Source of the DNA: Hyphomicrobiales bacterium
Lineage (GTDB): Bacteria > Pseudomonadota > Alphaproteobacteria > Rhizobiales > Methyloligellaceae
Assembly (NCBI GenBank): GCA_021775555.1
Contig: JAJFHP010000009.1
Span: 1 to 55,675 of the forward strand
Direction: 5' to 3'
DNA: 55,675 nucleotides
The position numbers were made by a program, and so were the translations under genes. Each line of letters starts with the position of its first letter. The first letter of the stretch is position 1. Positions 25,356 to 33,638 of this stretch are shown here, piece by piece. Below the pieces are notes generated by a model. It saw nothing but the letters and a program-made list of their open reading frames with translations, ran no database searches and was not told the DNA's origin.

Positions 25356-25441
25356 GGGAGGGTCTCAGAGAAACGGGTTAGCTGTTTGGGAAGACCGGGG
25401 AGGCCGGTTGAGGGAGAAACAGGAAAAACCCGGGTTTGCAA

Positions 25442-28400
25442 TCACGCGACCACAGGCGCGGTCGTGGTGTCTTCATGGTCGCCGATGGTCACGGCGATGT
25501 CTACTCCACTGCCGACGCCCTGAAGGATAGCGACGTCCGTGAACTCCGCCGGGCCATCGGCGCCGTCAATGTCGACCTGGACGGTTGTATCGCCGGTCTG
25601 ATCATCCGGGACCGCCCGGACATATTCAGAAAGCTGCTCAACGCCATTGGGATCAAACACCCCGTTGAGGAGACCAGAAAGATCGAGTACATCCTGCTGC
25701 ACATCGAAATCGGTAATCGTGTCGATGCCGTCCTGGAGGCTGGTGAGGAAAAACTTGTCCGCTCCTCCACCGCCGGAGAGCGTGTCGTTACCTCCAGCAC
25801 CGGCCAGATAGTCATTGCCCAGACCGCCGCTTAAAGCGTCTGCATCATCTGATCCGACGAGAATATCATTGCCATCTGTGCCAATGGGCAGACCGGTCTG
25901 CGGATCGTGCTGGTTCATGGCTGTGTAGAAGGTCTTGGTGACAGATTCACCTGGTGCCAGATCACCGAAATCAAATGTCAGAGTAATTGCGATATCATCA
26001 GAGACCCCATCGGGATCAGCTGGATTGTCAAACGCTTCAGGCGCAAACGGATCACGATTTGAGAACCCGAAAGCAGAAGCCCGCGCGTCCGGGTCGGTCG
26101 AGATCAGATTGACTGAGACATCCGAATCTGGTCCCAAAGCACGAACAACCGCCGCACCGGTATCACCATCCGGGTTGCTTATAACGTTGTTCAGGGTGTT
26201 GTGCGTGCCTTCACCAAAATCAGCATCCTGGTCTGGATCGAAACTCCGCATGAAACGGACATTCTCTACAGTGGAATCGCTGTTGTTCGTCAGGGTGACC
26301 GTTGTCGTGAAGAATGTATCGAACTCGCTGAAGGAGATTTCCTGCCTCAGGGCTAGAACACCTCCGACTATGCCTGTCGTAACAGCAGCAAGACGGCTCC
26401 CGATTGAGGTGTTGGTAGTTTCGGAGTCAATTTCAACAAGTCCGTTACGTTCGACATTGGTGAAACTTTGAGTCGTTTCTCCATCGCTGAAACCGATTGT
26501 GAATGAATCTTCCGGGTCTCCCGGCAATACAACATCACCGCTATTTGGAGAATCTCCCTGGTCAAACCCATCATGATCGAAGACCAGCCCAAGCTCACTC
26601 CGGCCACCCGTGGGGTGAAAGCCCCGTGGTGCGCTGTCCGCAGTGCCCAGTGTGCCCGATGCTGAAATTCCGAGTTCCAGAAACTCACCATGAAGGAAGA
26701 CCTCGCCTTCAACCTCTGCACTAAGAGCTTCGGTTGGCGTGTCGACCTCAATTCCGCGCTCGACCTCAGCAGTGGCAAAAACCTCATTGCCGTCTGTGAA
26801 TTCCCAGACATCGAAGATGATGCCGTCGATCACCCGGACCCCTTCGGCCTGTTGCCAGGATCCCTGGATGGCTTCTTCTAACCCATCTTCAACTTCAACC
26901 ACGCGCTTGAGTTGCGGGAGGTTCAATCCATGCAAGACGAGCGTGTCACCATCACCGCCGCCTTCGGTTTCACCACCACGGAACTGGATCGTGTTGGTGG
27001 CGTTTATATCTTGGAAGTCATCAGCGGCAAATATGACGACATTATCGTGGGTCTTGTTGAGATCAATGATCTCGATATTATCCGCCAAACTTTTGAAAGT
27101 CTCGGTGTCAATATTCAGATCGCCTGCAATCTCCAGCACGTCAATCCCGGCGCCGCCGTTGAAGACAAAGCCTGAGTCCTCGGAGATGATCAGCCGGTCA
27201 TTGCCCTCGCCGCCATTGACGATGTCAGCGCCGCCACCGGGGCTGATTGTGATGACGTCGTTTCCGCCAAGCGCGTTGATGGTGTCATTGCTGGCCAAAC
27301 CATCGATTTCGTCGTCGCCTTCTGTGCCGTCGAGAATGTCAACGTCCGGTGTGCCGGTAATAACAGTCGGCCCGGTTGGTCCCGTTGGCCCACCTGTTAC
27401 CGGCGGCGGATCATCATTCGTGGTCGGCCCCGGCGGCGTTGTATTGTCCGGAGGCGTGTCGCCTTCAGGCGGCAGTGGCGGGGTATTGCCCGGAGGCGTG
27501 GTCCCCTCAGGCCCCGTTGGTGTCGGCGTGGTGTTAAGGCCGCTTGAATCAGGCGGGCCATTGGGGATCGAATTGGTGATGTCGTTCGGGTCGCCCTGTT
27601 GCTGCTGCTGGTTGTTGCTCTGGGCCGTATTGAAAACGTTAGTGATCTCGTTGATGGCGCTCTGGTCGTTGAGGAGGTCTTCCTCGCTCTTCGGGATCTC
27701 GGTCACCGTGCCGTCGGCGCTGGTGAGCTCCCACTTGGAATTGGTGGTGTTGATCGTGCCGATGACCTCGCCTGTGGTCAGGCTCTTGAGAACATAGTTG
27801 CCCTCATGGCCGTCGCGCGGGTCGGGGACGAGCGAGAAATTGACCTGCCCGGTCAGAGAATTGATCTCGACCGTTGGCGTGGTGCCGCGAATGCCCATGG
27901 TCGCCACGGGCGTTTTGATATTCATGTTGCCGGTCGGCGCGATCTGCCCGGCGGTGAACACAAATGCGCCCTCAACCAGCGAGAACAGCATGGAGTTATC
28001 CGAACCACCGGGATTGTAAATCAGAGAATCCAGCACCATCCGCGCATTGGCCGACAGCGAGAACACCGTGCCGTCGATAAAGCCGATGCCAAGCTTGGCG
28101 CCGGGGCCGGTCTGGACCACGTCGCCCTGGAAAACCGGATCGCCGGCATTCAGGGTTTCGGTTGTGCCGTTGGCGCGCACGACGGTCGCGCCGCCGGATA
28201 TGGTTTGCACACTGCCGATGGCTTCCGCACCCTGCGGCCCGCCGCCGGCCTGTGCATATTGTCCGGGAAATTGCGGTCCGGCGAGCGCCGTTACCACATC
28301 GCCCGTCAGCATGGCGCCTTCAGGCGACAGCAGGGAGGGCGGGGTGTCTGTCTCGAAATATCCGGTGACGACGAATTTCGCGCCTTCGGATCCGGTGATG

Positions 28401-28531
28401 ATCAGGTCTGATCCGGAGCGCGAAAAATCGCCCGTAAACAGCAAATTTGCGTCCGGTACGGTAACATCCGTGCCAGCGGCTTCCACTGCCCCGTAGCTCT
28501 CAAACGAGCCTGACTCAAATCTTGCAGCCAC
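25442..28531 (-). CDS. Large secreted FecR-domain/RTX-like calcium-binding protein
   Basis: 1029 residues, very acidic. Order: a ~95-residue N-terminus with no Sec signal; a FecR-type domain (~105-270: SVQTISGGATVVRANGTTET, GIGFIDGTVFSLSANARMVL, TPVATMGIRGT); a Gln stretch and Pro/Thr/Gly-rich linker (~310-385); hemolysin-type calcium-binding nonapeptides (ILDGTEGDDEIDGLASNDTI, GGNDVITISPGGGADIVNGG, ~395-450); a beta-rich middle; and a second RTX block near the end (NDILVGSDDADALSGGLGND, ~895-930) with an FDVQQDVLDLSGLL-type type I secretion target. GTG start at 28531. Probably exported by a type I system not in the window, and coupled to the downstream cyclase. Confidence 0.87.
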   Translation of the reverse strand: MAARFESGSFESYGAVEAAGTDVTVPDANLLFTGDFSRSGSDLIITGSEGAKFVVTGYFETDTPPSLLSPEGAMLTGDVVTALAGPQFPGQYAQAGGGPQGAEAIGSVQTISGGATVVRANGTTETLNAGDPVFQGDVVQTGPGAKLGIGFIDGTVFSLSANARMVLDSLIYNPGGSDNSMLFSLVEGAFVFTAGQIAPTGNMNIKTPVATMGIRGTTPTVEINSLTGQVNFSLVPDPRDGHEGNYVLKSLTTGEVIGTINTTNSKWELTSADGTVTEIPKSEEDLLNDQSAINEITNVFNTAQSNNQQQQQGDPNDITNSIPNGPPDSSGLNTTPTPTGPEGTTPPGNTPPLPPEGDTPPDNTTPPGPTTNDDPPPVTGGPTGPTGPTVITGTPDVDILDGTEGDDEIDGLASNDTINALGGNDVITISPGGGADIVNGGEGNDRLIISEDSGFVFNGGAGIDVLEIAGDLNIDTETFKSLADNIEIIDLNKTHDNVVIFAADDFQDINATNTIQFRGGETEGGGDGDTLVLHGLNLPQLKRVVEVEDGLEEAIQGSWQQAEGVRVIDGIIFDVWEFTDGNEVFATAEVERGIEVDTPTEALSAEVEGEVFLHGEFLELGISASGTLGTADSAPRGFHPTGGRSELGLVFDHDGFDQGDSPNSGDVVLPGDPEDSFTIGFSDGETTQSFTNVERNGLVEIDSETTNTSIGSRLAAVTTGIVGGVLALRQEISFSEFDTFFTTTVTLTNNSDSTVENVRFMRSFDPDQDADFGEGTHNTLNNVISNPDGDTGAAVVRALGPDSDVSVNLISTDPDARASAFGFSNRDPFAPEAFDNPADPDGVSDDIAITLTFDFGDLAPGESVTKTFYTAMNQHDPQTGLPIGTDGNDILVGSDDADALSGGLGNDYLAGAGGNDTLSGGGGADKFFLTSLQDGIDTITDFDVQQDVLDLSGLLNGVFDPNGVEQLSEYVRAVPDDQTGDTTVQVDIDGADGPAEFTDVAILQGVGSGVDIAVTIGDHEDTTTAPVVA

Positions 28532-28674
28532 GCGCTTTTCCCAATCCAGCGGTTCTTAACGCTACATTAGTATTACCAGAGGGTGTCTAGCAAGCAAATG
28601 TGAAGGGCTTTCAGGACATTTGCAGAATTGGCTAACGCGGCGCAACCTCCCGGAATTTCATTTAAATCCACGCC

Positions 28675-29598
28675 TCAGGTGGGTGTCACCCGGTATCCGG
28701 TCCGGGGAAAATGTATGCAGACAGGCCCGGTCGCCTCACTTTCGTGAAGAATCGCGATTACATCCCGGCTGACCACGTGAAGGTTACCAGTGACCTCAGG
28801 GTCGCCGCTATCGCTGTCAGGCACTACGGTGACGCGCATGCCCGGCACAAGGTTTTGCGGGTCGCGCGGGTCGCCCTGTTCTGGTGTTTCGGGCTCTGCG
28901 CGATGTGCAATTTCGAGTGCTTCCCCGCTTTCCATATCGCTCACAGCGCCGTGGCCAATGGCCTTGACCCGGGCCTCCCAGGCCTCCAGCGCGGGAAACT
29001 CTGAGAGGAATTCGTCTGCCCCGTCCCAGCGCCCGCGCAGGAACCAGACCACATGGTAGGCAAAGGCATCGGGCAGGCCAGGTGCACTCAGGATAAAGTC
29101 CCGGCCGTGGGAGAGGCGGTCGTTCAGCCAGCCAAACTGGGCTCTGATCTGAGCCAGAGTGTGCGGCAGGTCATCATGGACTTTCTTCAGGTCCCAGTCG
29201 GGTCCGAAATAGAGGCGGCCCCGGTCGGCGGCGAAATCAGGCGGTAAAGCGTCGGGATTTGCTCCCAGCACGACGGCAACCACAAGTTCAAAGAGGGTGT
29301 TGTCGGTCCAGCTGCCCAGCGCCCAGGGCAGGCCGTAGCCGCCACCGGGAAAGAAGGTGGGTTCGGGATTCCGGCGGTCGATCTCGCGCAGGATGCACTG
29401 ACTGTCGCAATAGATATCGGCGCCGATCTGCATCACCGGGGTTCGGCGGTAGCCACCGGTAAGCGGCATCAGGTCGGGTTTTGGCGGGATACGCGGAATC
29501 TGTACGGAGCGCCACGAAAGCCCCTTGATGCCGAACCCAATGCGCACCTTTTCCGTGACGGGAGACTGAGGGTAATGATGCAGGATGATTTCGCTCAT
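28675..29598 (-). CDS. Glutathione S-transferase-family protein with C-terminal extension
   Basis: 307 residues. Residues ~1-85 form the thioredoxin-like GST domain (ILHHYPQSPVTEKVRIGFGI; TPVMQIGADIYCDSQCILRE, with the cis-Pro and the glutathione Asp/Ser), followed by a helical domain (~95-215). Residues ~225-307 form an extra segment after a linker (QGDPRDPQNLVPGMRVTVVP), rich in beta-prone residues and absent from ordinary GSTs. The substrate is unknown. The start is 42 bases after the TetR stop, so it is probably co-transcribed with the repressor and controlled with the divergent SDR, suggesting detoxification or breakdown of an electrophilic compound. Confidence 0.82.
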   Translation of the reverse strand: MSEIILHHYPQSPVTEKVRIGFGIKGLSWRSVQIPRIPPKPDLMPLTGGYRRTPVMQIGADIYCDSQCILREIDRRNPEPTFFPGGGYGLPWALGSWTDNTLFELVVAVVLGANPDALPPDFAADRGRLYFGPDWDLKKVHDDLPHTLAQIRAQFGWLNDRLSHGRDFILSAPGLPDAFAYHVVWFLRGRWDGADEFLSEFPALEAWEARVKAIGHGAVSDMESGEALEIAHRAEPETPEQGDPRDPQNLVPGMRVTVVPDSDSGDPEVTGNLHVVSRDVIAILHESEATGPVCIHFPRTGYRVTPT

Positions 29599-29640
29599 GA
29601 TCTTTTTGTCTCGCTGTCACTCGCCTCGGGCAATTCGTTC

Positions 29641-30228
29641 TTATAGCTGGTTTTGCACCAGACGCGAGACCAGTTCGGACACCTGGTCAAAACTTGAATT
29701 GTCACCGGTTGCGCGCGAAATGAGCATGGCGCCATCAAGGGCAGACATGACCAGAAGGGCCTTGCCACGGATGTCTGTTTTCTTGCCAGCTTTGCCCCCC
29801 TTCCGGGTGAGGGCCGTCTCAAGCCAGTCAATGTTGACATTAAAAAAACGCCGGGCTTCGCTGGCGACATCCTTAGGCAGCGAGTCGATCTCGGCGCCGA
29901 GCATTCCACACAGGCACATCTGGCGATCAACCTTCAGGGCGTGGCTGAAGGCCTTAATATAGCGTGCCAGTTTTTCTTCTCCCGTGGTGCCGGGGTCATC
30001 CGGATCTCCAATAGTTTCCATGAACCGGTCGATATAGCGCCGCGCCATCGCGGCACCCAGCTGTTCCTTGTTGGCAAAGTGATGGAATACGCTGGCACTC
30101 TTGATGCCCACATCATCCGCGATGCGCCGGAAACTCACATCGTGATATCCGCCTTCGCGCGCCATGCGTTCCGCCACGTCCAGAATGGCGTGTTTGGTGG
30201 AGTTCTGTTTTCGGGCCGGCTTCGCCAT
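29641..30228 (-). CDS. TetR-family repressor of the adjacent SDR
   Basis: 195 residues. An N-terminal helix-turn-helix (FRRIADDVGIKSASVFHHFA, ~32-51) precedes a variable ligand domain containing CLCGMLG, a cysteine-containing motif seen in the AcuR/NemR-like branch of TetR repressors. The ATG at 30228 (MAKPARKQNS) fits the family; the longer frame would run through the operator. Two perfect palindromes lie in the 129-base gap to the divergent SDR gene and are very probably its operators. Confidence 0.88.
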   Translation of the reverse strand: MAKPARKQNSTKHAILDVAERMAREGGYHDVSFRRIADDVGIKSASVFHHFANKEQLGAAMARRYIDRFMETIGDPDDPGTTGEEKLARYIKAFSHALKVDRQMCLCGMLGAEIDSLPKDVASEARRFFNVNIDWLETALTRKGGKAGKKTDIRGKALLVMSALDGAMLISRATGDNSSFDQVSELVSRLVQNQL

Positions 30229-30254
30229 AAGAGATTTCCAGATCAAAAAAATAT

Positions 30255-30270
30255 TACCTATCGATAGGTA
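30255..30270. promoter_or_regulatory. TetR operator 1
   Basis: TACCTATCGATAGGTA, a perfect 16-bp palindrome. It sits directly upstream of the TTGACA -35 element of the SDR promoter and 26 bases from the TetR start, so binding could block both directions. Confidence 0.85.
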
Positions 30271-30274
30271 GGGC

Positions 30275-30303
30275 TTGACAGTGTGCAACGCAAGCCATAT
30301 TTC
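30275..30303 (+). promoter_or_regulatory. Promoter of the SDR gene between two operators
   Basis: TTGACA (30275-30280), 17-base spacer, TATTTC (30298-30303). The consensus -35 and exact spacing lie between the two palindromes. Confidence 0.65.
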
Positions 30304-30314
30304 ACTATTCCTAA

Positions 30315-30336
30315 TTCTACCTATCGATAGGTAGAA
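30315..30336. promoter_or_regulatory. TetR operator 2
   Basis: A perfect 22-bp palindrome with half-site TTCTACCTATC, containing the same 16-bp core as operator 1. It lies just downstream of the predicted transcription start and 21 bases before the SDR start codon, where a bound repressor would block elongation. Centre-to-centre distance to operator 1 is 63 bases, six helical turns. Confidence 0.88.
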
Positions 30337-30357
30337 AATAACAAAGGAGAGAATTCA

Positions 30358-31134
30358 ATGAGCACGAAAGAAGAAGTTGCATATATCGTTGGCGGATCAA
30401 CCGGCATGGGCAAGGAGGTCGCCAAGCGCCTCGTGGCGAAGGGCATCAATGTCAAACTGATTTCACGGAGCCAGGCAAAGTTGGATGCAGCGCGTGAAGA
30501 GATTGAACCCCTGGGGCCCGGATGGGTGGAGACGGCAGCGGTTGATCTGGGAAGCAAGGAGGCGGTTGATACATTTGCAGCCGCCATTCACGAAGTGGAC
30601 CGGCATATCAAGTACCTGGTCAATGCCGCCGGCATGTTCAAACCGGTTCCGTTTCTTGAGCATAAGGGAGAAGACTTTGATGCCTACCACGCCCTGAACA
30701 GGGGTCTGTTTTTCATCACCCAGGCGGTAGCGGAAAACATGAAAGCAAATGGCGGCGGGTCAATTGTGAATATCGGCTCCATGTGGGCCAGGCAGGCGAT
30801 CAAGGCAACGCCGTCTTCAGCCTATTCCATGGCCAAGGCAGGCCTGCATTCCCTGACGCAGAGCCTTGCACTGGAGCTCGCCGAGGACTCGATCCGAGTG
30901 AACGCGGTCTCTCCGGCAGTTGTGGTGACGCCTGCATTCAAGAGCTTTATCGAGGAAGACAAAATCGAGGAAACCCTGGTGGAAGGCTTCAGTGCATTTC
31001 ATCCCATTGGCCGGGTAGGCAGGGTGGACGATATTGCTTCTGTGATCGACTTCCTTCTGTCGAAGGAGGCAAGCTGGGTCACGGGCGCCATCTGGGATGT
31101 GGATGGTGGTGTTATGGCAGGACGCAACCAGTAA
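30358..31134 (+). CDS. Short-chain dehydrogenase/reductase under TetR control
   Basis: 258 residues with the SDR cofactor motif GGSTGMG (~12-18), NAAG (~89), Ser in NIGSMW (~139) and YSMAK (~156), and the typical C-terminal end [22 protein letters not shown] is eight bases upstream of the ATG. NAD(P)-dependent oxidation or reduction of a small alcohol/ketone is expected; the arginine in SRSQAK after the second strand suggests NADP. Its tight repression implies an inducible catabolic or detoxification step. The convergent FAH gene lies 13 bases beyond the stop. Confidence 0.88.
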   Translation: MSTKEEVAYIVGGSTGMGKEVAKRLVAKGINVKLISRSQAKLDAAREEIEPLGPGWVETAAVDLGSKEAVDTFAAAIHEVDRHIKYLVNAAGMFKPVPFLEHKGEDFDAYHALNRGLFFITQAVAENMKANGGGSIVNIGSMWARQAIKATPSSAYSMAKAGLHSLTQSLALELAEDSIRVNAVSPAVVVTPAFKSFIEEDKIEETLVEGFSAFHPIGRVGRVDDIASVIDFLLSKEASWVTGAIWDVDGGVMAGRNQ

Positions 31135-31147
31135 TGCGCCCCGGGCT

Positions 31148-31831
31148 CTAGACCACGCCAACATCCAGTGTGCCAACTCCCTCAACTTCGCCGTGGAGCC
31201 GGTTGCCTTTCGTGACCGGCCCCACGCCTGAGGGCGTGCCGGTCAGTATCAGGTCTCCGGGCACAAGCTCAAACAGGCCAGAGAGGTAGGAGATCATCTC
31301 AGGGATTTTCCAGATCATCTGGTTGAGATCCCCTTCCTGGCGCCGTTCGCCATCGACATCAAGCGTTAGCGCGCCGGAGGCTGGATGGCCGATCTCGCTT
31401 GCAGGCACGATGGCGCTGCAGGGGGCCGAGTGTTCAAACGCCTTGCCCACTTCCCACGGGCGGCCGGCCTTCTTCGCTTCACCCTGCAGGTCGCGCCGCG
31501 TCATGTCGAGCGCCACCGCGTAGCCATAGACGTGGGCCAGAGCGTCGTCGATGGAGATATCTGTCCCGCCGCTCTTCAGCGCCACGGCCAGCTCGAACTC
31601 GAAATGGACATCTGACGAAGCCGAAGGGTAGGGAAAATCTTTCCCCACCAGCAGATTGTCAGGGTTCTTCTGGAAGAAAAACGGCGGCTCCTTGTCCGGG
31701 TCGTGCCCCATTTCGATGGTGTGGGCGGCATAGTTGCGCCCGACGCAATAGATGCGGTGGACGGGAAAGAGATCGTCGCTGTCTTTGACGGGGAGCGTCG
31801 CAGGCGCGGGCGGGTCGATGACGTAACCCAT
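31148..31831 (-). CDS. Fumarylacetoacetate-hydrolase-family protein (fumarylpyruvate hydrolase-like)
   Basis: 227 residues. It contains the FAH-fold motifs YCVGRNYAAHTIEMG, FFFQKNPDNL, the metal-binding glutamates in VHFEFELAVAL (~75-80) and Asp in ALDMTRRDLQGEAKKAGRPW, and LTGTPSGVGPV near the end. Length and motif wording match fumarylpyruvate hydrolases of gentisate degradation (NagK type), which split a 2,4-dioxo acid into pyruvate plus fumarate; related acylpyruvases are possible. The ATG at 31831 has AAGGA upstream. The rest of a gentisate pathway is not in view, so the substrate is uncertain. Confidence 0.87.
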   Translation of the reverse strand: MGYVIDPPAPATLPVKDSDDLFPVHRIYCVGRNYAAHTIEMGHDPDKEPPFFFQKNPDNLLVGKDFPYPSASSDVHFEFELAVALKSGGTDISIDDALAHVYGYAVALDMTRRDLQGEAKKAGRPWEVGKAFEHSAPCSAIVPASEIGHPASGALTLDVDGERRQEGDLNQMIWKIPEMISYLSGLFELVPGDLILTGTPSGVGPVTKGNRLHGEVEGVGTLDVGVV

Positions 31832-31949
31832 GGGGAAAGTCCTTTCGAGGAGATAAGGCAAGCGAAGCGTTATGGTGAGTTTGTGCTGGCAGCGCAAGGG
31901 ACGGGTTGTGGAGTGTCGTGCTCTGTTCGACAAGGCGCGTTACAGGCCA

Positions 31950-32181
31950 TATCTTATGCGCAAGGCTTTTTGCGTCCGCCGGCAGGTCCATTTGTTCCAA
32001 AAGACTGGCGAAATTTACTACACTTTTTTTTGTGTGGGGATGCGATTTGCCGAATTTACTGGTGACTATTTCCAGTGACTTTTTGCAAAGCAGTTCGGCC
32101 TTCTTGTAGCGTCCACTGCTTGAGATAGCAGCCTGCGAGGTTGTTGTAACGCGACGCTAGAGCGGGGTGATCAGCAGGCAT
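31950..32181 (-). pseudogene. Remnant of a TPR-repeat protein gene, frameshifted
   Basis: On the minus strand one frame reads DHPALASRYNNLAGCYL, then loses phase near 32117-32121. The adjacent frame continues SGRYKKAELLCKKSLEIVTS, KFGKSHPHTKKSVVNFASLL and EQMDLPADAKSLAHKI. Joined, these give one and a half kinesin-light-chain-type tetratricopeptide repeats plus the usual C-terminal end of such proteins. A two-base loss or one-base gain explains the break. The upstream body of the gene is missing; a possible 5' piece is the small membrane ORF at 32195-32419. Confidence 0.72.
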
Positions 32182-32194
32182 GGTTTTTTGCCGA

Positions 32195-32419
32195 TCACTT
32201 CTTCTTACTCTTACCCTTGCGCTTGGGCTGCGATCCAACATTTACGTCGCGGCCAGCAGCAATGCTCCCCTTGTTGGCCTTGACGCGAACACCCGGCTTC
32301 TTGCTTTCTTTTTTCCGATAGTAGGCAAGGACGGCGTAAAGGGTGCCGATGACGGTTGCCAATACTCCCGCCGTTGCAAACCACTCCAGCCATGACCAGT
32401 TGTGGGTTTGGTCCAACAC
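32195..32419 (-). CDS. Small membrane protein, possibly the 5' fragment of the TPR gene
   Basis: 74 residues from a GTG at 32419 with GAGGCGG about seven bases upstream. Residues ~9-31 form one membrane helix (WLEWFATAGVLATVIGTLYA), then a basic stretch with KANKGSIAAGRDVNVGSQ and an Lys-rich tail. From memory, GSIAAGRDVNV-like sequences follow a membrane helix at the start of some bacterial TPR-repeat proteins. As TPR sequence starts just beyond the stop, the two may be the ends of one deleted gene. It could also be an intact small protein. Confidence 0.5.
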   Translation of the reverse strand: MLDQTHNWSWLEWFATAGVLATVIGTLYAVLAYYRKKESKKPGVRVKANKGSIAAGRDVNVGSQPKRKGKSKKK

Positions 32420-32549
32420 GATAATTCCGCCTCATGTTGCCTGACCGCAAGATTACGCCGTCATGTGCCGCAAGAACAGTAGAAATAGTTTCGCCGGTAT
32501 GACGGCATTTGCGCCAGCTGTGGTGGATTAAAATCAGCCGCTTGAGATA

Positions 32550-33377
32550 TTACCCCGGCGCGTGGCCGCCGATCGACCTGGTGATCTCTTCCGCCGCCCG
32601 TTTGACCATGGGGCCGAGTTCGCCAACGCGCTCGTCCGAGAGGCGTACGGTTGGGCCGGAAACGGAAAGCCCGGCAAAAGCCTCGCCATGCTCGTTATAG
32701 ATGGGTGCTGCGATGCAGCGCATACCTGGCGTGCGCTCTTCATCGTCGATGGCCCAGCCGCGTGTGCGCGTCGTCTCAAGTTCGGCAAACAGCTTGTCGG
32801 GTTCAACTAGCGTCTTGTCGGTGAACTTCTCCAGCCCTGTCTTGTGCAGCACGCGCCGGACGTCTTCAGCTGAGAGAGAGGACAGCAGCGCTTTGCCAAC
32901 GCCAGAGGCGTGGATTGCCCCGCGCGAGCCGGGACGGTGGAAGGCGCGGATGGGATGGTGGCTCTCGATCTGGGAGACAAAAACAATGGAGCCTTCATCC
33001 TCGATGGCCAGATTGACCGACTCGCCACACTCCTGCATCAGCGTGCGCATGATCGTGCGTCCGGTCGCGGCCAGCTTGCGGTTGCGCAGAAAGCTTGATC
33101 CGACCTCGAAGGCGCGCACGCCGATCAGCCACAGCCCGCGTTCATCTTCATGATGGACATAGTTGTGAGCTTCCAGCGTGGTGAGAATACGATGGGCGGT
33201 CGAAGGTGGCACGCCGGCGCGTTGCGCCAGTTCGGTCAGCGTCAGTCCGTCTTCCGCCGCGATCAACTCAAGCAGGGCGAGCGCCCTGTCCAGAGACTGT
33301 ACGGACGAACTGGTTTGTGCGCTCTTGACCGATGGCGGACGTCCGCGTGGGCGTTTCAGTTCGATGGTGCGTGCCAT
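32550..33377 (-). CDS. IclR-family regulator of the glyoxylate operon
   Basis: 275 residues. A basic, Pro-rich lead-in (RPRGRPPSVK) precedes a winged helix-turn-helix (LTLTELAQRAGVPPSTAHRI, ~45-64) and an IclR effector domain (RPGSRGAIHASGVGKALL; RGWAIDDEERTPGMRCIAAP; NEHGEAFAGLSVSGP). The ATG at 33377 (MARTIELKRP) is chosen; an ATG 60 bases upstream has a weaker ribosome-binding site. It is divergent from gcl, and the gap carries IclR-type palindromes. AllR and GclR-type members of this family respond to glyoxylate, which fits the operon. Confidence 0.88.
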   Translation of the reverse strand: MARTIELKRPRGRPPSVKSAQTSSSVQSLDRALALLELIAAEDGLTLTELAQRAGVPPSTAHRILTTLEAHNYVHHEDERGLWLIGVRAFEVGSSFLRNRKLAATGRTIMRTLMQECGESVNLAIEDEGSIVFVSQIESHHPIRAFHRPGSRGAIHASGVGKALLSSLSAEDVRRVLHKTGLEKFTDKTLVEPDKLFAELETTRTRGWAIDDEERTPGMRCIAAPIYNEHGEAFAGLSVSGPTVRLSDERVGELGPMVKRAAEEITRSIGGHAPG

Positions 33378-33545
33378 ATCAAGTATCGCTCCCTCTTCTG
33401 ATTTAGCCGATTTCCCCGCTCTCAACAAACCGCTCATTGAAGATAGAGTTTTGAATGTTTTTATAATTACGAAATGAATTTATTAATATGAGGTAATATG
33501 TCTCAATAAGGCGTATAAATAATTGATATTATGTGAATATATATA

Positions 33546-33573
33546 ATTTCCATAATATGGAAATGATTTCCAT
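33546..33573. promoter_or_regulatory. IclR/AllR-type operator cluster upstream of gcl
   Basis: Two overlapping perfect palindromes: ATTTCCATA-A-TATGGAAAT (33546-33564) and ATGGAAAT-G-ATTTCCAT (33557-33573). Thus three half-sites alternate in orientation. The second contains TGGAAATGATTTCCA, matching the IclR/AllR family consensus TGGAAATnATTTCCA. The cluster ends five bases before the predicted -35 of gcl, in an AT-rich gap between the IclR gene and gcl. Confidence 0.8.
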
Positions 33574-33577
33574 TAAT

Positions 33578-33604
33578 TTGACCTCTCACAAAAAAACATA
33601 TAAG
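33578..33604 (+). promoter_or_regulatory. Candidate gcl promoter and leader hairpin
   Basis: TTGACC (33578-33583), 15-base spacer, TATAAG (33599-33604). An ACCTCTC/GAGAGGT inverted repeat (33581-33587 and 33604-33610) overlaps the same stretch. The gcl ribosome-binding site (GGGGGGAG) lies 20 bases further on. Confidence 0.5.
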
Positions 33605-33638
33605 AGAGGTGAAGTTTCAGTCTGGGGGGAGATCTCAA

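Noticed and set aside
25420-25440. AAACCCGGGTTTTT as a terminator after the FecR/RTX-type gene
   Set aside because: The palindrome has no loop, leaving too short a stem for a convincing intrinsic terminator.
24567-25523. 318-residue plus-strand frame
   Set aside because: Antisense to the CHASE2 cyclase; His/Arg-rich composition typical of a shadow frame, no ribosome-binding site or motif.
26739-27797. 352-residue Ser/Pro/Gly-rich plus-strand frame
   Set aside because: Antisense to the FecR/RTX-type gene; its repeats mirror the Pro/Thr linker of that gene.
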